Below are positions 52,218 through 61,690 of a stretch of 64,000 nt of DNA, one piece after another. The DNA is from Pseudohalocynthiibacter aestuariivivens. Its GTDB lineage: Bacteria > Pseudomonadota > Alphaproteobacteria > Rhodobacterales > Rhodobacteraceae. The stretch spans positions 3,348,001 to 3,412,000 of the forward strand of contig NZ_CP049037.1 of the NCBI RefSeq assembly GCF_011040495.1, given 5' to 3'. The notes beneath the pieces were generated by a model. It was not told the origin of the DNA and ran no database searches. It saw only the letters and a program-made list of their open reading frames with translations. Position 1 is the stretch's first letter. Every line of letters starts with the position of its first letter. A program made the position numbers and the translations under genes.

Positions 52218-52248
52218 GCGCAGCGGGCGATTCGATGTTGAACAGTTT

Positions 52249-52308
52249 GCCGGGCTGAAGCCCGGCCTACGAATGGCCGCATGTGGGTAGGCCGGGCTTT
52301 AGCCCGGC
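52249..52308. repeat. Pair of inverted REP-like palindromes (BIME-like)
   Basis: Copy 3 is 52249-52270 (GCCGGGC-TGAA-GCCCGGC then CTAC). Copy 4 is 52287-52308, its reverse complement with a TTTA centre (GTAG then GCCGGGC-TTTA-GCCCGGC). The two face each other in the 178-bp gap between convergent genes, like the bacterial interspersed mosaic elements of other species. Confidence 0.8.
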
Positions 52309-52325
52309 ACGCGTCGGTGCAAACG

Positions 52326-52354
52326 AAAAATGGCCCGCCAAAGATGGCGGGCCA
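52326..52354 (-). terminator. Rho-independent terminator of etfBA
   Basis: TGGCCCGCC (52331-52339) and GGCGGGCCA (52346-52354) form a perfect 9-bp stem with a 6-base loop. On the minus strand it is followed by TTTTT (52326-52330). It lies 42 bp after the etfA stop and matches a classic intrinsic terminator. Confidence 0.85.
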
Positions 52355-52395
52355 TGATCGGTACTACTTAGGGGAGGAACGACTCTCCCCCCGTA

Positions 52396-53322
52396 TCAGA
52401 GTTTCTCGGTTAGCTCTGGCACAGCATCAAAGAGGTCGGCGACGAGGCCGAAATCAGCAACCTGAAAGATCGGTGCCTCTTCGTCCTTGTTGATCGCGAC
52501 GATGACCTTGCTGTCTTTCATGCCTGCAAGGTGCTGGATCGCACCCGAGATGCCGACGGCAACATAAAGATCAGGGGCGACCACCTTGCCGGTCTGGCCA
52601 ACCTGCCAGTCGTTCGGTGCGTAGCCGCTGTCGACAGCAGCGCGCGAGGCGCCGACGGCGGCCCCCAGCTTGTCAGCCAGTTTCTCGATCAGGGCAAAGT
52701 TCTCTTCGGAGCCGACGCCACGGCCACCGGAGACAACGACGCCAGCCGAGGTCAGCTCGGGGCGATCGCTGGCGGCGACCTTGTCTTCGACCCATTCGCT
52801 GAGACCGGGATCGGCGGGAACGGATGCGGTGTCGACCGAGGCAGAGCCGCCTTCACCGGCCGCATCGAATGTCGATGTACGGAAGCTGATGACTTTCTTG
52901 GCGTCCGAGGATTTGACCGTCTGGATCGCGTTGCCTGCGTAGATCGGACGCTCGAACGTGTTGGCATCCACGACACCGGAAGCATCGGAGATGATCATCA
53001 CGTCCAGAAGTGCGGCCACGCGGGGCAGCACGTTCTTTGCATCCGTGGTCGCGGGGGCGACGATATGCTCATAATCGCCTGCAAGGCTGACGATCAGCGC
53101 GGCGGTCGATTCGGCCATGCGGTGCCCCAACGACGCATCCTCGGCAACCAGTACCTTGGATACGCCATCAATCTTGGCGGCGGCTTCACCTGCGGCGGCG
53201 GCAGAGCCACCAGCGCAAAGAACCGTGATGTCGCCCAGCGATTTCGATGCGGTCACGGCCTTGGCGGTGGCGTCCATTGCCAGTTCGCCGTCGTTGACTT
53301 CTGCGAGAAGAAGAACAGCCAT
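52396..53322 (-). CDS. etfA: Electron transfer flavoprotein alpha subunit
   Basis: EtfA carries FAD and passes electrons from acyl-CoA dehydrogenases to ETF-ubiquinone oxidoreductase. The 308-residue protein has the FAD-binding C-terminal part [59 protein letters not shown] (cores [11 protein letters not shown] and [14 protein letters not shown]) and [22 protein letters not shown]. It follows etfB with a shared start/stop (TAATG). A strong terminator follows it. Confidence 0.96.
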   Translation of the reverse strand: MAVLLLAEVNDGELAMDATAKAVTASKSLGDITVLCAGGSAAAAGEAAAKIDGVSKVLVAEDASLGHRMAESTAALIVSLAGDYEHIVAPATTDAKNVLPRVAALLDVMIISDASGVVDANTFERPIYAGNAIQTVKSSDAKKVISFRTSTFDAAGEGGSASVDTASVPADPGLSEWVEDKVAASDRPELTSAGVVVSGGRGVGSEENFALIEKLADKLGAAVGASRAAVDSGYAPNDWQVGQTGKVVAPDLYVAVGISGAIQHLAGMKDSKVIVAINKDEEAPIFQVADFGLVADLFDAVPELTEKL

Positions 53323-54080
53323 TATACAGCCCCCGCTTCTTTGAGTTTCTCTACCAGCTCGTCGACCGAGCCCACGATGATACCAGCGGCGCGTGCCTCT
53401 GGTTCTGCCGTTCCGGTGATTTCCAGACGCGGCGTCACGTCGACGCCGTAATCGGCGGCGGTTTTCTCATCCAGCGGCTTTTTCTTGGCCTTCATGATGT
53501 TGGGCAGCGATGCATAGCGCGGCTCGTTCAGGCGCAGGTCCACGGTGATGATCGTGGGCATCTTGACCTTGATGGTCTGCATGCCGCCGTCAACTTCGCG
53601 GGTGACGAGGGCGTGATCGCCTTCGATTTCCAGACCGCTGGCAAATGTGCCCTGAGACCAACCCATCAGCGCCGACAGCATCTGACCGGTGGCGTTCATG
53701 TCGTTGTCGATCGCCTGTTTGCCTGCCAGCACGATGCCCGGCTGCTCTTCGTCGATCACGGCTTTGAGGATCTTGGCGACAGCCAGCGGCTCGATATCGG
53801 TGTGCACGTCGTCGGCGGCAACCACGAGGATCGCGCGATCGGCACCCATCGCCAGCGCGGTGCGCAGCGTTTCCTGACTTTGCTTCACGCCAATGGAAAC
53901 CGCGATGACCTCATCGGCCTGACCGGCCTCTTTCAGGCGGATCGCCTGTTCGACGGCAATCTCGTCAAACGGGTTCATTGACATCTTCACATTTGCAAGA
54001 TCGACACCGCTGCCATCCGCCTTGACGCGGACTTTCACGTTATAGTCGATCACACGTTTGACAGGTACTAGCACCTTCAT
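53322..54080 (-). CDS. etfB: Electron transfer flavoprotein beta subunit
   Basis: EtfB is the AMP-binding partner of EtfA. The 252-residue protein has [24 protein letters not shown] (core [15 protein letters not shown]), [26 protein letters not shown] and [22 protein letters not shown] (core [15 protein letters not shown]). Start ATG 54080 (MKVLV) has AGGAG nine bases upstream; MPMKV at 54086 is possible. EtfAB would accept electrons from Mcd and other dehydrogenases. Confidence 0.96.
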   Translation of the reverse strand: MKVLVPVKRVIDYNVKVRVKADGSGVDLANVKMSMNPFDEIAVEQAIRLKEAGQADEVIAVSIGVKQSQETLRTALAMGADRAILVVAADDVHTDIEPLAVAKILKAVIDEEQPGIVLAGKQAIDNDMNATGQMLSALMGWSQGTFASGLEIEGDHALVTREVDGGMQTIKVKMPTIITVDLRLNEPRYASLPNIMKAKKKPLDEKTAADYGVDVTPRLEITGTAEPEARAAGIIVGSVDELVEKLKEAGAV

Positions 54081-54315
54081 TGGCATGGTCTCCTCAAATT
54101 CATACCAAGAGCCGCGACGCGACTCCCAATTTCTGGCTCTCACGCGGTTTCATATAGGTTCGGGTGGGCGGAAAACAGGGAAAAATCGTCATTTAACGTG
54201 CTCAAGACGTCGCGTTTTATTCGTTGGGCAGAAAATTCGAGCCGTCGGGGTAAATGCGTGTGGCTTACCGGTTCGCGCCCGGCCTCACGGCGCGGGGTTC
54301 CGCCCTACCGGTTGC

Positions 54316-54334
54316 CGGTCCGTGCACTGGACCG
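54316..54334. terminator. Hairpin downstream of the adenosyltransferase gene
   Basis: CGGTCC-GTGCACT-GGACCG is a 6-bp stem lying eight bases beyond the adenosyltransferase stop at 54342. There is no T-tract. The 261-bp gap 54081-54341 otherwise holds nothing recognisable. Confidence 0.4.
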
Positions 54335-54341
54335 CCCGCCG

Positions 54342-54917
54342 CTATTCGCGGTTTGCGCCCGGAACCCACAGCACATCCGCGCGCCCGTCGTCATTGGCCA
54401 TGCGCGACGCGACAAAGAACCAGTCACTGAGGCGGTTGAGGTATTTGACCGCCGCGGCGTTCACGTCCTCGACCCCGGCAAGTTCTACGGTCAGGCGTTC
54501 GGCGCGTCGTGACACGGTGCGGCAAAGATGCAGTTGCGCAGCAAGGGCCGACCCGCCGGGCAGAATAAAGCTGCGCAATGGTTCCAGCACCGCTGTCATC
54601 GCGTCAATTTCCGCCTCGAGCCGTGCAACCTGCGCATCTGTGACCCGGAGGGGTGTATATTCGGCCTCTGCGTCGCGGGCCATGTCGGGGCGGCAGAGAT
54701 CAGCCCCCAGATCAAAGAGATCGTTCTGAATGCGTGCCAATGCGGTATCCACATCGCCGGTCGCATGCAGGCGCGCGAGGCCCAAGGTCGCGTTGGTTTC
54801 ATCCACCGTGCCGTAGGCATTGACGCGCATTGAATGCTTTGCCACGCGCGTGCCATTGCCAAGCGCCGTATCGCCACCATCCCCGGTGCGCGTGTAAATC
54901 TTGTTCAGGACTACCAT
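54342..54917 (-). CDS. PduO-type cob(I)alamin adenosyltransferase
   Basis: This enzyme attaches the adenosyl group to reduced cobalt, forming adenosylcobalamin. The 191-residue protein has NKIYTRTGDGGDTALGNGTRVAK (ATP-binding core TRTGDGGDTALGNG), AYGTVDETNATLGLAR and later FILPGGSALAAQLHLCRTVSRRAER (core PGGSALAAQLHLCRTVSRRAER) and YLNRLSDWFFV. This is the PduO fold, not the CobA/BtuR fold. It lies next to the HIG1 gene and etfAB; it supplies cofactor for acyl-CoA mutases. Confidence 0.94.
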   Translation of the reverse strand: MVVLNKIYTRTGDGGDTALGNGTRVAKHSMRVNAYGTVDETNATLGLARLHATGDVDTALARIQNDLFDLGADLCRPDMARDAEAEYTPLRVTDAQVARLEAEIDAMTAVLEPLRSFILPGGSALAAQLHLCRTVSRRAERLTVELAGVEDVNAAAVKYLNRLSDWFFVASRMANDDGRADVLWVPGANRE

Positions 54918-54922
54918 TGGCC

Positions 54923-55132
54923 TCAGCCCCCCATTTGTCGCCGGATGAACACGAAGGCGAGGATCACTACCACAGCAACGAACTGTGCGATGATCCGCCA
55001 GCGCATGAATTTATTCGCGCGTTTGCCATTGTCCGCGCCGCCCTTGCCGAAGGTGCTGATACCTAGCCCGAGTATAAGGGCGACCGCCCCACAGGCGACG
55101 AGAACAAGCAGGAAAAGCGGATCGGTCAGCAT
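54923..55132 (-). CDS. HIG1-domain twin-transmembrane protein
   Basis: The 69-residue protein has two helices (LFLLVLVACGAVALILGLGISTF and IIAQFVAVVVILAFVFIR) linked by GKGGADNGKRANKFMRWR, the HIG1 motif. HIG1-domain proteins associate with respiratory complexes in other organisms; here the role is unproven. It begins 5 bp before the adenosyltransferase gene (minus strand). Confidence 0.85.
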   Translation of the reverse strand: MLTDPLFLLVLVACGAVALILGLGISTFGKGGADNGKRANKFMRWRIIAQFVAVVVILAFVFIRRQMGG

Positions 55133-55214
55133 GATGCGTCCTCTGGTTGCGTCTGGGATTGATGTAGACTGACACGCGGCAAAAGCGAACCGGAAAATGT
55201 CGGCTGAACAACGT

Positions 55215-56045
55215 TCAGCTACGCCTCAGCACCCAATCAAGCGCACGTGTGGGTAGCAGTCGTTTCAGCACGCCCATCAGGTAGGTGGGGGTGGTCACGT
55301 AATAGCGCGCGCGCGGTCGGCGCGCCTCTACTGCATGGATCAGCTTTTTGGTAACGGCAGAGGCAGGCAGCTCGAACTTGTCGGGGCCGTTATCCTGATA
55401 GAGCCGCTTTTGCAGTCCGGCGCGGTAGGCCTCAACACGCGGGGAGTTTTCCCAATCTATCCACCGCTCGAAATGCGGAATCGCATTTTGCCGGATCTTT
55501 GATGTGACCGGACCGGGTTCAATCAGGATCACGTCGATTCCGGTGCCTGCCATTTCGATGCGCAGCGTATCGCTCAGTCCTTCGAGCGCAAATTTTGTGC
55601 TGTTATAGGCCCCGCGCCACGGCAGCGTGACAAGGCCCAGAACCGACGAGCATTGCACGATTCGTCCGTGCCCCTGCGCGCGCATGACGGGGATGACCCG
55701 GCGGCTGAGGTCGTGCCAGCCAAAGAAGTTCGTCTCGAATATGGTGCGCAAGGCGTCTGTCGGCAGATCCTCGACCAGACCGGGGCAGGCGTAGGCCCCA
55801 TTGTTGAACAGCGCATCAAGCCTGCCATCTGTCGCCTCCAACACTTCGGCGAGGCCCGATGCGATACTGGCAGTATCGGCATAATCGATGCGCGGGCTGT
55901 CGAAGCCCTCGGATTTCAGGCGGGCGCAATCGGCCGCCTGTCGGCAACTGGCAAAGACACGCCAGCCACGGGCGCGCAGGCCGTGGGCCGCGTCGTATCC
56001 GATGCCCGACGAGCATCCGGTGATCAGTATGGATTTATCTGTCAT
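55215..56045 (-). CDS. Short-chain dehydrogenase/reductase
   Basis: The 276-residue protein has the NAD(P) motif SILITGCSSGIGYDAAHGL, the catalytic Ser/Tyr/Lys (CSSVLGLVTLPWRGAYNSTKFALEG) and NNGAYACPGLVEDLP. It ends with VEARRPRARYYVTTPTYLMGVLK. The classical SDR triad is complete. The substrate is unknown. Start ATG 56045 begins the motif; a longer frame upstream lacks homology. Confidence 0.9.
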   Translation of the reverse strand: MTDKSILITGCSSGIGYDAAHGLRARGWRVFASCRQAADCARLKSEGFDSPRIDYADTASIASGLAEVLEATDGRLDALFNNGAYACPGLVEDLPTDALRTIFETNFFGWHDLSRRVIPVMRAQGHGRIVQCSSVLGLVTLPWRGAYNSTKFALEGLSDTLRIEMAGTGIDVILIEPGPVTSKIRQNAIPHFERWIDWENSPRVEAYRAGLQKRLYQDNGPDKFELPASAVTKKLIHAVEARRPRARYYVTTPTYLMGVLKRLLPTRALDWVLRRS

Positions 56046-56097
56046 GCCCCAGCTATGGCGCGCGGGGCGGGGGGCTGCAATGCCGTTCTTGCGGGTG

Positions 56098-56778
56098 TTA
56101 CTGGGCGGCGGCCGTGACCAGCCAATCGGCCATCCAGCCGGTTTGGCCGGTATCGAGCGCGCGCAGATGGACCCAGCCGTTCGCGGCGGTTTCCAGAACT
56201 TCGACCTGCATGCCCTGGCTGAGCTGATCGACCTGAGCAAAATCAGTGCCCGGACCGTTGCGCATGTTCACGAGGGTGCCGGTGACAGCCCGAATGTCAG
56301 CGGGCTCGGGGGTGACATCGGCCCCGGTTTGCATTCCGTTCTGGCCGCCAATGACACCTGTTACATCACGGGCAAGTGTGCCGCCGGAAAATGCGCCCAC
56401 ACCCGATAGGCCCATTTCCTTGATCGGTTCGGGATTGAAAACGCTTTTGGCCGGGCTGGCGGCGGCCAACGTGACCTTGAATCGGGTCGCCTCCTGCGCC
56501 TGCAGATAACGCGCCTCCTTGCGCGCCTCTCGGGCATCGTGGGCGGCCTGAACCGCCTCGCGCTTTTGCTGGATAAGGCGCGGGGTCAACTTGGTTTTGG
56601 TATCGGCGGATGCGACCTGACGGGCGCGCGGCTGAGCGGGCTTTGGCTGCGCAAAAAACGATTTGTTCTGGAATGCGACCTGAAGCGAGTCCGCACGCGG
56701 GGCGTAGTCGGCCCCACCGCTCAGATGATAAAACGCGAATCCCAGAAACGCGAATGTTAACAATATAAAGCGCCACAT
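56098..56778 (-). CDS. Membrane-anchored SH3-domain protein
   Basis: The 226-residue protein has an N-terminal membrane segment (WRFILLTFAFLGFAFYHL), a Lys/Arg/Ala-rich helical region (IQQKREAVQAAHDAREARKEARYLQAQ) and a C-terminal bacterial SH3 domain (VTGTLVNMRNGPGTDFAQVDQLSQGMQVEVLETAANGWVHLRALDTGQTGWMADWLV; cores TLVNMRNGPGTDF and GWVHLR). SH3b domains bind cell wall or peptides. The start at 56778 has GGGGGGA upstream. Confidence 0.88.
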   Translation of the reverse strand: MWRFILLTFAFLGFAFYHLSGGADYAPRADSLQVAFQNKSFFAQPKPAQPRARQVASADTKTKLTPRLIQQKREAVQAAHDAREARKEARYLQAQEATRFKVTLAAASPAKSVFNPEPIKEMGLSGVGAFSGGTLARDVTGVIGGQNGMQTGADVTPEPADIRAVTGTLVNMRNGPGTDFAQVDQLSQGMQVEVLETAANGWVHLRALDTGQTGWMADWLVTAAAQ

Positions 56779-56918
56779 ATGCGCGTCCCCCCAGCGATCG
56801 TACAAACTTTGGCAGCGGTATCAGGATACACGATTCGCAGGGGGCCGTGACGGGAAAACCACAAATCTTTCCCCGGCTACGCTTTACGAGCCAATCTGCC
56901 GGAGCTATCACCACATCC

Positions 56919-59237
56919 ATGAATGATCTGGTGGATGACCCCAACATAAGCCCCGAGGGCGACCCCGGCACCGTGTCCGAGCCGCTACGCCGTGCAATTG
57001 GCGAGCGTTACCTGACCTATGCGCTGAGTACGATCATGCACCGCGCACTGCCTGACGCACGTGATGGGCTGAAGCCCGTGCATCGTCGTATCCTATATGC
57101 AATGCGCGAGCTGCGATTAAGTTCCACAGGTGGATTCCGTAAATCGGCCAAGATTAGTGGCGATGTGATGGGTAACTATCACCCGCACGGCGATGCGGCG
57201 ATCTATGATGCGATGGCGCGGTTGGCACAGGATTTTGCCGTGCGCTATCCGCTGGTCGACGGGCAGGGCAATTTCGGCAACATCGACGGGGATAACCCCG
57301 CCGCCAGCCGGTACACCGAAGCGCGCATGACCGCCGTAGCCGAGGCGCTGCTGGATGGGTTAGCGGAGAATGCGGTCGATTTTCGTGACAACTACGATGG
57401 CACCCTGACCGAGCCGGTGGTTTTACCCGCTTCGTTTCCCAATCTGTTGGCCAATGGATCGAGCGGGATTGCGGTAGGCATGGCCACCAACATTCCGCCG
57501 CATAACATTGCCGAGCTGGTGGATGCTTGCCTGCACATCATCGATACGCCTGATTGTCGTGATGACACGTTGCTGAATTACGTGCGCGGCCCCGATTTCC
57601 CCACCGGCGGGGTCATTGTCGAGCCGCCTGAAAATATCGCCAACGCCTATCGCACAGGGCGCGGCAGTTTCCGCCTGCGCTGCAAGTGGGAGGTCGAGGA
57701 CCTGGGCCGGGGCCAGTGGCAGATCGTGGTCACGGAAATCCCCTATCAGGTCCAGAAATCCAAGCTGATCGAGAAGATTGCCGAGCTGATTCAAGTTAAG
57801 AAGATTCCGATCCTCGGCGACGTGCGCGACGAGAGCGCGGATGACATTCGTCTGATTCTGGAACCGCGCAGCAAGAACGTGGATGCCGACCTGTTGATGG
57901 GCATGATGTTCCGCAACTCGGATCTGGAGGTCAAGTTTTCGCTGAACATGAACGTGCTGATCGACGGGGTGACACCCAAGGTCTGCTCGATGAAAGAGGT
58001 GCTGCGCGCGTTTCTCGACTTTCGCCAAGAGGTGCTGGTGCGCCGCTCGACGCACCGGATGGAGAAGATCGACCATCGTCTGGAAGTGCTCGAAGGGCTG
58101 ATCGTTGCGTTCCTGAACCTTGACCGGGTGATCGATATCATCCGCTATGACGACGAGCCCAAGGCGGCGCTGATGCGCGAGGATTGGGGGCGCGAATTCA
58201 CCCGCGCCATGTCCGAGGATGATTATGTGCCACCCGCCGTTGGGGGCGATGACGGGCTGACCGAGGTGCAGGCCGAAGCAATTCTGAACATGCGCCTGCG
58301 CAGCCTGCGACGGTTGGAAGAAATCGAACTTCTGAAAGAGCAAAGCGCGCTGATGGAAGAGCGCGCCGGGCTGGAGGATCTGTTAGAGAATGTCGGCTTG
58401 CAGTGGAAAGCGATTGCCGACCAACTGCGCGAGGTCCGCAAGACCTTTGGCCGGACCTATGAACATGGCGAACGCCGCACGCAATTTGCGGTGGCGGGTG
58501 AGGTCGAGGAGGTGCCGCTGGAGGCAATGATCGACCGCGAACCGATCACGATCGTCTGCTCGGAAATGGGCTGGATCAGGGCGATGACTGGCCATATCGA
58601 TCTGACCCGAGAGCTGAAGTTCAAGGATGGCGATGGGCCGCGTTTCCTGTTTCATGCCGAGACAACCGACCGGCTGCTGGTCTTTGCCGAGAACGGACGA
58701 TTCTACACGCTGTCGGCGGCCAATTTGCCCGGCGGTCGCGGTATGGGAGAGCCCCTGCGCCTGATGGTCGATCTGCCGAATGAGGCGGGGATCATTGACC
58801 TGTTCATTCACCAACCTGACCGCAAGCTGTTGGTGGCCTCCAGCGCCGGGGATGGGTTTGTCGTACCGGAACAGGATGTTCTGGCGCAGACGCGAAGCGG
58901 CAAACAGGTACTGAACGTGCGCGGCGAAACACGGGCATTGGTCTGCAAACCCGTCACCGGAGATCACGTTGCTGTTGTGGGTGAAAACCGCAAAGTGCTG
59001 GTTTTTGCACTGGCCGAGCTGCCTGAAATGGGGAGGGGCAAAGGCGTACGGTTGCAAAAGTACAAGGATGGCGGGCTGTCAGATGCCACCACCTTTGCGC
59101 TGGAGGATGGGTTGAGTTGGCACGATCCGGCAGGTCGTACCCGAACCGAGACGGCGCTGGCGGAATGGACAGGCAAGCGTGCAGGCACAGGCCGGATGGC
59201 GCCACGCGGATTTCCGCGGGATAACAAGTTCACGTAA
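56919..59237 (+). CDS. parC: DNA topoisomerase IV subunit A
   Basis: ParC cuts and rejoins DNA to separate sister chromosomes, with ParE. The 772-residue protein has LPDARDGLKPVHRRILYAM, GDVMGNYHPHGDAAIYDAMARLAQDF (core NYHPHGDAAIYDAM), the active-site Tyr132 in AASRYTEARM and the coiled-coil region. It ends with PGGRGMGEPLRLMVDLPNEAG and a beta-pinwheel. The quinolone-sensitive site reads HPHGDAAIYD, Ala93 where E. coli has Ser80 and Asp97 where it has Glu84. The ATG at 56919 was preferred over one 24 codons upstream. Confidence 0.96.
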   Translation: MNDLVDDPNISPEGDPGTVSEPLRRAIGERYLTYALSTIMHRALPDARDGLKPVHRRILYAMRELRLSSTGGFRKSAKISGDVMGNYHPHGDAAIYDAMARLAQDFAVRYPLVDGQGNFGNIDGDNPAASRYTEARMTAVAEALLDGLAENAVDFRDNYDGTLTEPVVLPASFPNLLANGSSGIAVGMATNIPPHNIAELVDACLHIIDTPDCRDDTLLNYVRGPDFPTGGVIVEPPENIANAYRTGRGSFRLRCKWEVEDLGRGQWQIVVTEIPYQVQKSKLIEKIAELIQVKKIPILGDVRDESADDIRLILEPRSKNVDADLLMGMMFRNSDLEVKFSLNMNVLIDGVTPKVCSMKEVLRAFLDFRQEVLVRRSTHRMEKIDHRLEVLEGLIVAFLNLDRVIDIIRYDDEPKAALMREDWGREFTRAMSEDDYVPPAVGGDDGLTEVQAEAILNMRLRSLRRLEEIELLKEQSALMEERAGLEDLLENVGLQWKAIADQLREVRKTFGRTYEHGERRTQFAVAGEVEEVPLEAMIDREPITIVCSEMGWIRAMTGHIDLTRELKFKDGDGPRFLFHAETTDRLLVFAENGRFYTLSAANLPGGRGMGEPLRLMVDLPNEAGIIDLFIHQPDRKLLVASSAGDGFVVPEQDVLAQTRSGKQVLNVRGETRALVCKPVTGDHVAVVGENRKVLVFALAELPEMGRGKGVRLQKYKDGGLSDATTFALEDGLSWHDPAGRTRTETALAEWTGKRAGTGRMAPRGFPRDNKFT

Positions 59238-59368
59238 CGAACGCGGTTTGTTGCTGTGGTGAACGGCGTTTCGCCGGTTTGACCGCCGCCACAGTCGCAG
59301 GCGCATGTACTTGATCCGATGGCGTCACGGCGCGATGATCGTGGCGGGGATCGGAGCAGGGCGCGGGC

Positions 59369-60541
59369 ATGACCGACAAGATCACGGGTGAATACCACGG
59401 CAGCAGGCGGCCTCTCTTTGGTTTGGCGCTACGCACGGCGTTGCTGACGGTGCTGACCCTCGGATTATACCGGTTCTGGGCCAAAACCCGTATCCGGAAA
59501 TACATCTGGTCATCAATCGCGGGGGACGGCGACAGCTTTGAATACACCGGCACCGGGTTGGAAAAGCTGTTGGGGTTCCTATTGGCGCTGGTGGTTCTGG
59601 CGCTTTGTCTGGGCGTGGTGCAGATGGTTTTGTTTTATTTCGGCCTGTCGCTGCTGGATGCCGCGCGGGAATCGACAATGCTCTATTTTCAGTTCGGGGC
59701 GGTGGCTGTCGCGTTTCTGTCGATTGTCCCGCTGATCTTTTTTGCGCAATACCGCGCGCGGCGGTACAGGTTGGCGCGATCGCGCTGGCGCGGCGTGCGG
59801 TTCGGGGCAGAGCCGGGAGCGTGGGGATATGTTCTGCGCGCAATGGGACATTGGGCACTCAGCCTTGTTTCGCTGGGGCTATTGCTGCCGCGTCAGGCAT
59901 TCTATTTGGAAAAATTCAAGACGGATCGAACATGGTATGGCGACGCGCGGTTCCGGCAGGGCGGAACGTGGTGGGCGCTCTATCCGGCAATGAAACATTT
60001 GCTGATTGGGGTTGCGTTGATGATCGTGGCGTTGGGGCTGTTTGGGGCGGGGCAGGTGGTCAATGCCGCAGCACTCGCCGTACTCGGATTTGTCTGGGCG
60101 GCTGTGGGGCTGGTGTCGTATCGAGTTCGGTCCTTTGTCTATTTGACGGCACACAAGACGTTGGACGGTGGCATCCGGTTCCGGGCGACGCCGGAAACCC
60201 GAACCATCGTCAAAAAAATTGTCCTCGGTGGGCTGGTGCTGGGCCTGTTGGGGGGCGTGATGTTGGGTGCGCTGGGCTTGGTCCTGATGGGGCTGATGGA
60301 GGACGGGGCGCTGCCCGTCGGCGCGACGTTACTGCCCATGGTAGCGGCCTACATGCTGGCACTGGCCGTGATCGGGGCATTGACGCTGGTGTGGATCACT
60401 CAACCGATCATCGCGCATGTGGTCGCGACATTGAAAATCGAAAACGCCGGGGGTTTGGCACGGATACGGCAGCGCGCGGGCGATAGCGGCACAGATGCCG
60501 AGGGTTTTGCCGACGCGCTCGATATCGGGGGAGGGATCTGA
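59369..60541 (+). CDS. YjgN (DUF898) family membrane protein
   Basis: The 390-residue protein has about eight hydrophobic helices. It shows the repeated YjgN motifs: YRFWAKTRIRKYIWSSIAGDGDSFEYTGTGLEKLLGF (cores YRFWAKTRIRKYIW and FEYTGTGLEKLLGF) and SRWRGVRFGAEPGAWGYV. Function unknown. Its stop overlaps the start of the M48 protease gene (TGATG), so the two are coupled; the same pairing is known in other Proteobacteria (remembered, not searched). Confidence 0.92.
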   Translation: MTDKITGEYHGSRRPLFGLALRTALLTVLTLGLYRFWAKTRIRKYIWSSIAGDGDSFEYTGTGLEKLLGFLLALVVLALCLGVVQMVLFYFGLSLLDAARESTMLYFQFGAVAVAFLSIVPLIFFAQYRARRYRLARSRWRGVRFGAEPGAWGYVLRAMGHWALSLVSLGLLLPRQAFYLEKFKTDRTWYGDARFRQGGTWWALYPAMKHLLIGVALMIVALGLFGAGQVVNAAALAVLGFVWAAVGLVSYRVRSFVYLTAHKTLDGGIRFRATPETRTIVKKIVLGGLVLGLLGGVMLGALGLVLMGLMEDGALPVGATLLPMVAAYMLALAVIGALTLVWITQPIIAHVVATLKIENAGGLARIRQRAGDSGTDAEGFADALDIGGGI

Positions 60542-61671
60542 TGCTGCCGGTGGCGGGGCGCTATTTCGATGGTCACGGCGCGCGGCGGCACGAGGTGCAG
60601 GTGTGGCTGGCCGAAGGGGGGGATCATTTGACGATCCTCGGCCCGACATTGGGCGCGTCGCTGCAATGGCCGCTACAGGATCTGCGCGCGTTGCGTGAAC
60701 GTGCACGCAAGGATCGAATGACGTTGACCCTGCACGCGCCGGGGGCCGTGGAAAACGCCGCACCGCGCGATGCGGCGCGCCTGACGATCACCGATCCTGC
60801 GTTGATGGCCGAGCTGCGCAAGCAGTGCTCGGCGCTGATGCGGGCAGATGTGCATGCGGGCAGTTGGGCGCGGGTCGTGCGCCGTGCGGTGTTGGCGGTC
60901 GGGGCCGTCGTTCTAATGCTGTTTCTCATCCTGCCAAGGATGGCTGATACGCTGGCCTCTCTGATTCCTGTGGAACGCGAAATCGCTTTCGGCAAGGCGG
61001 TGGTGCGCCAGATGGAGGCGGCATTGGGGGCGACACGTCTGGGGCAGTTGGATTGCAAAGGGGGCGATGGCCTACAGGCGCTGGCGGCGTTGGCCGGACG
61101 ATTGGCCAGCGGCGTCCGGCTGGCCTACGGGCTGGAACTGCGGGTGCTGGACCATGACATGATCAATGCCTTTGCCGCACCCGGCGGTCAGGTTGTCATC
61201 ATGCGCGGCCTGCTGGATACGGCAAGCAGCCCCGAGGTCGTTGCCGCCGTTCTGGCCCATGAGATCGGCCATGTAGAGGCCCGCGATGCCACGCGTCAGG
61301 CGTTACGGGCGGCAGGGTCTGCGGGGCTGTTGTCGATGGTACTGGGAGATGTGACCGGCGGCGCGGCCGCTGTGCTGCTGGGCGACCGTATTTTACAAGC
61401 AAGCTATACCCGCGGCGCAGAGGCGCAAGCGGATGTGTTCGCGCTGGGTTTGCTGAACGGAGCGGATGTAGACAGTTCGGGGATGGCGGATTTTTTCGAC
61501 GGTCTGGCGTTGATGGAGGGGGACGCCCCGGCGCTACCGATCTACTTTGCAACTCATCCAGCCAGCGGTGGACGGGCGGAACGGGCGCGCCAGAATGCAG
61601 CGCAACAAGGTGAAACACGGCCTGTTCTGAGCGCAAAGCAATGGCGCGACCTGCGCGATATTTGCGATTAA
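60541..61671 (+). CDS. M48-family membrane metalloprotease
   Basis: The 376-residue protein has a cytosolic N-terminal region, a membrane helix (VVRRAVLAVGAVVLMLFLILPRMA) and the M48 zinc site AHEIGHVEARDATRQ (His240-Glu241...His244). The third ligand region follows, RGAEAQADVFALGLLNGA, with YFATHPASGGRAERAR near the end. It should be a Zn peptidase anchored in the inner membrane. It is coupled to the YjgN gene. Confidence 0.92.
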   Translation: MLPVAGRYFDGHGARRHEVQVWLAEGGDHLTILGPTLGASLQWPLQDLRALRERARKDRMTLTLHAPGAVENAAPRDAARLTITDPALMAELRKQCSALMRADVHAGSWARVVRRAVLAVGAVVLMLFLILPRMADTLASLIPVEREIAFGKAVVRQMEAALGATRLGQLDCKGGDGLQALAALAGRLASGVRLAYGLELRVLDHDMINAFAAPGGQVVIMRGLLDTASSPEVVAAVLAHEIGHVEARDATRQALRAAGSAGLLSMVLGDVTGGAAAVLLGDRILQASYTRGAEAQADVFALGLLNGADVDSSGMADFFDGLALMEGDAPALPIYFATHPASGGRAERARQNAAQQGETRPVLSAKQWRDLRDICD

Positions 61672-61690
61672 CGCGGGCGGTTGGTGCCGT

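Noticed and set aside
54058..54729. A 223-codon plus-strand frame over the adenosyltransferase gene
   Set aside because: It is antisense to a PduO gene with intact motifs; its sequence is Arg/Ser-rich and unlike a real protein.
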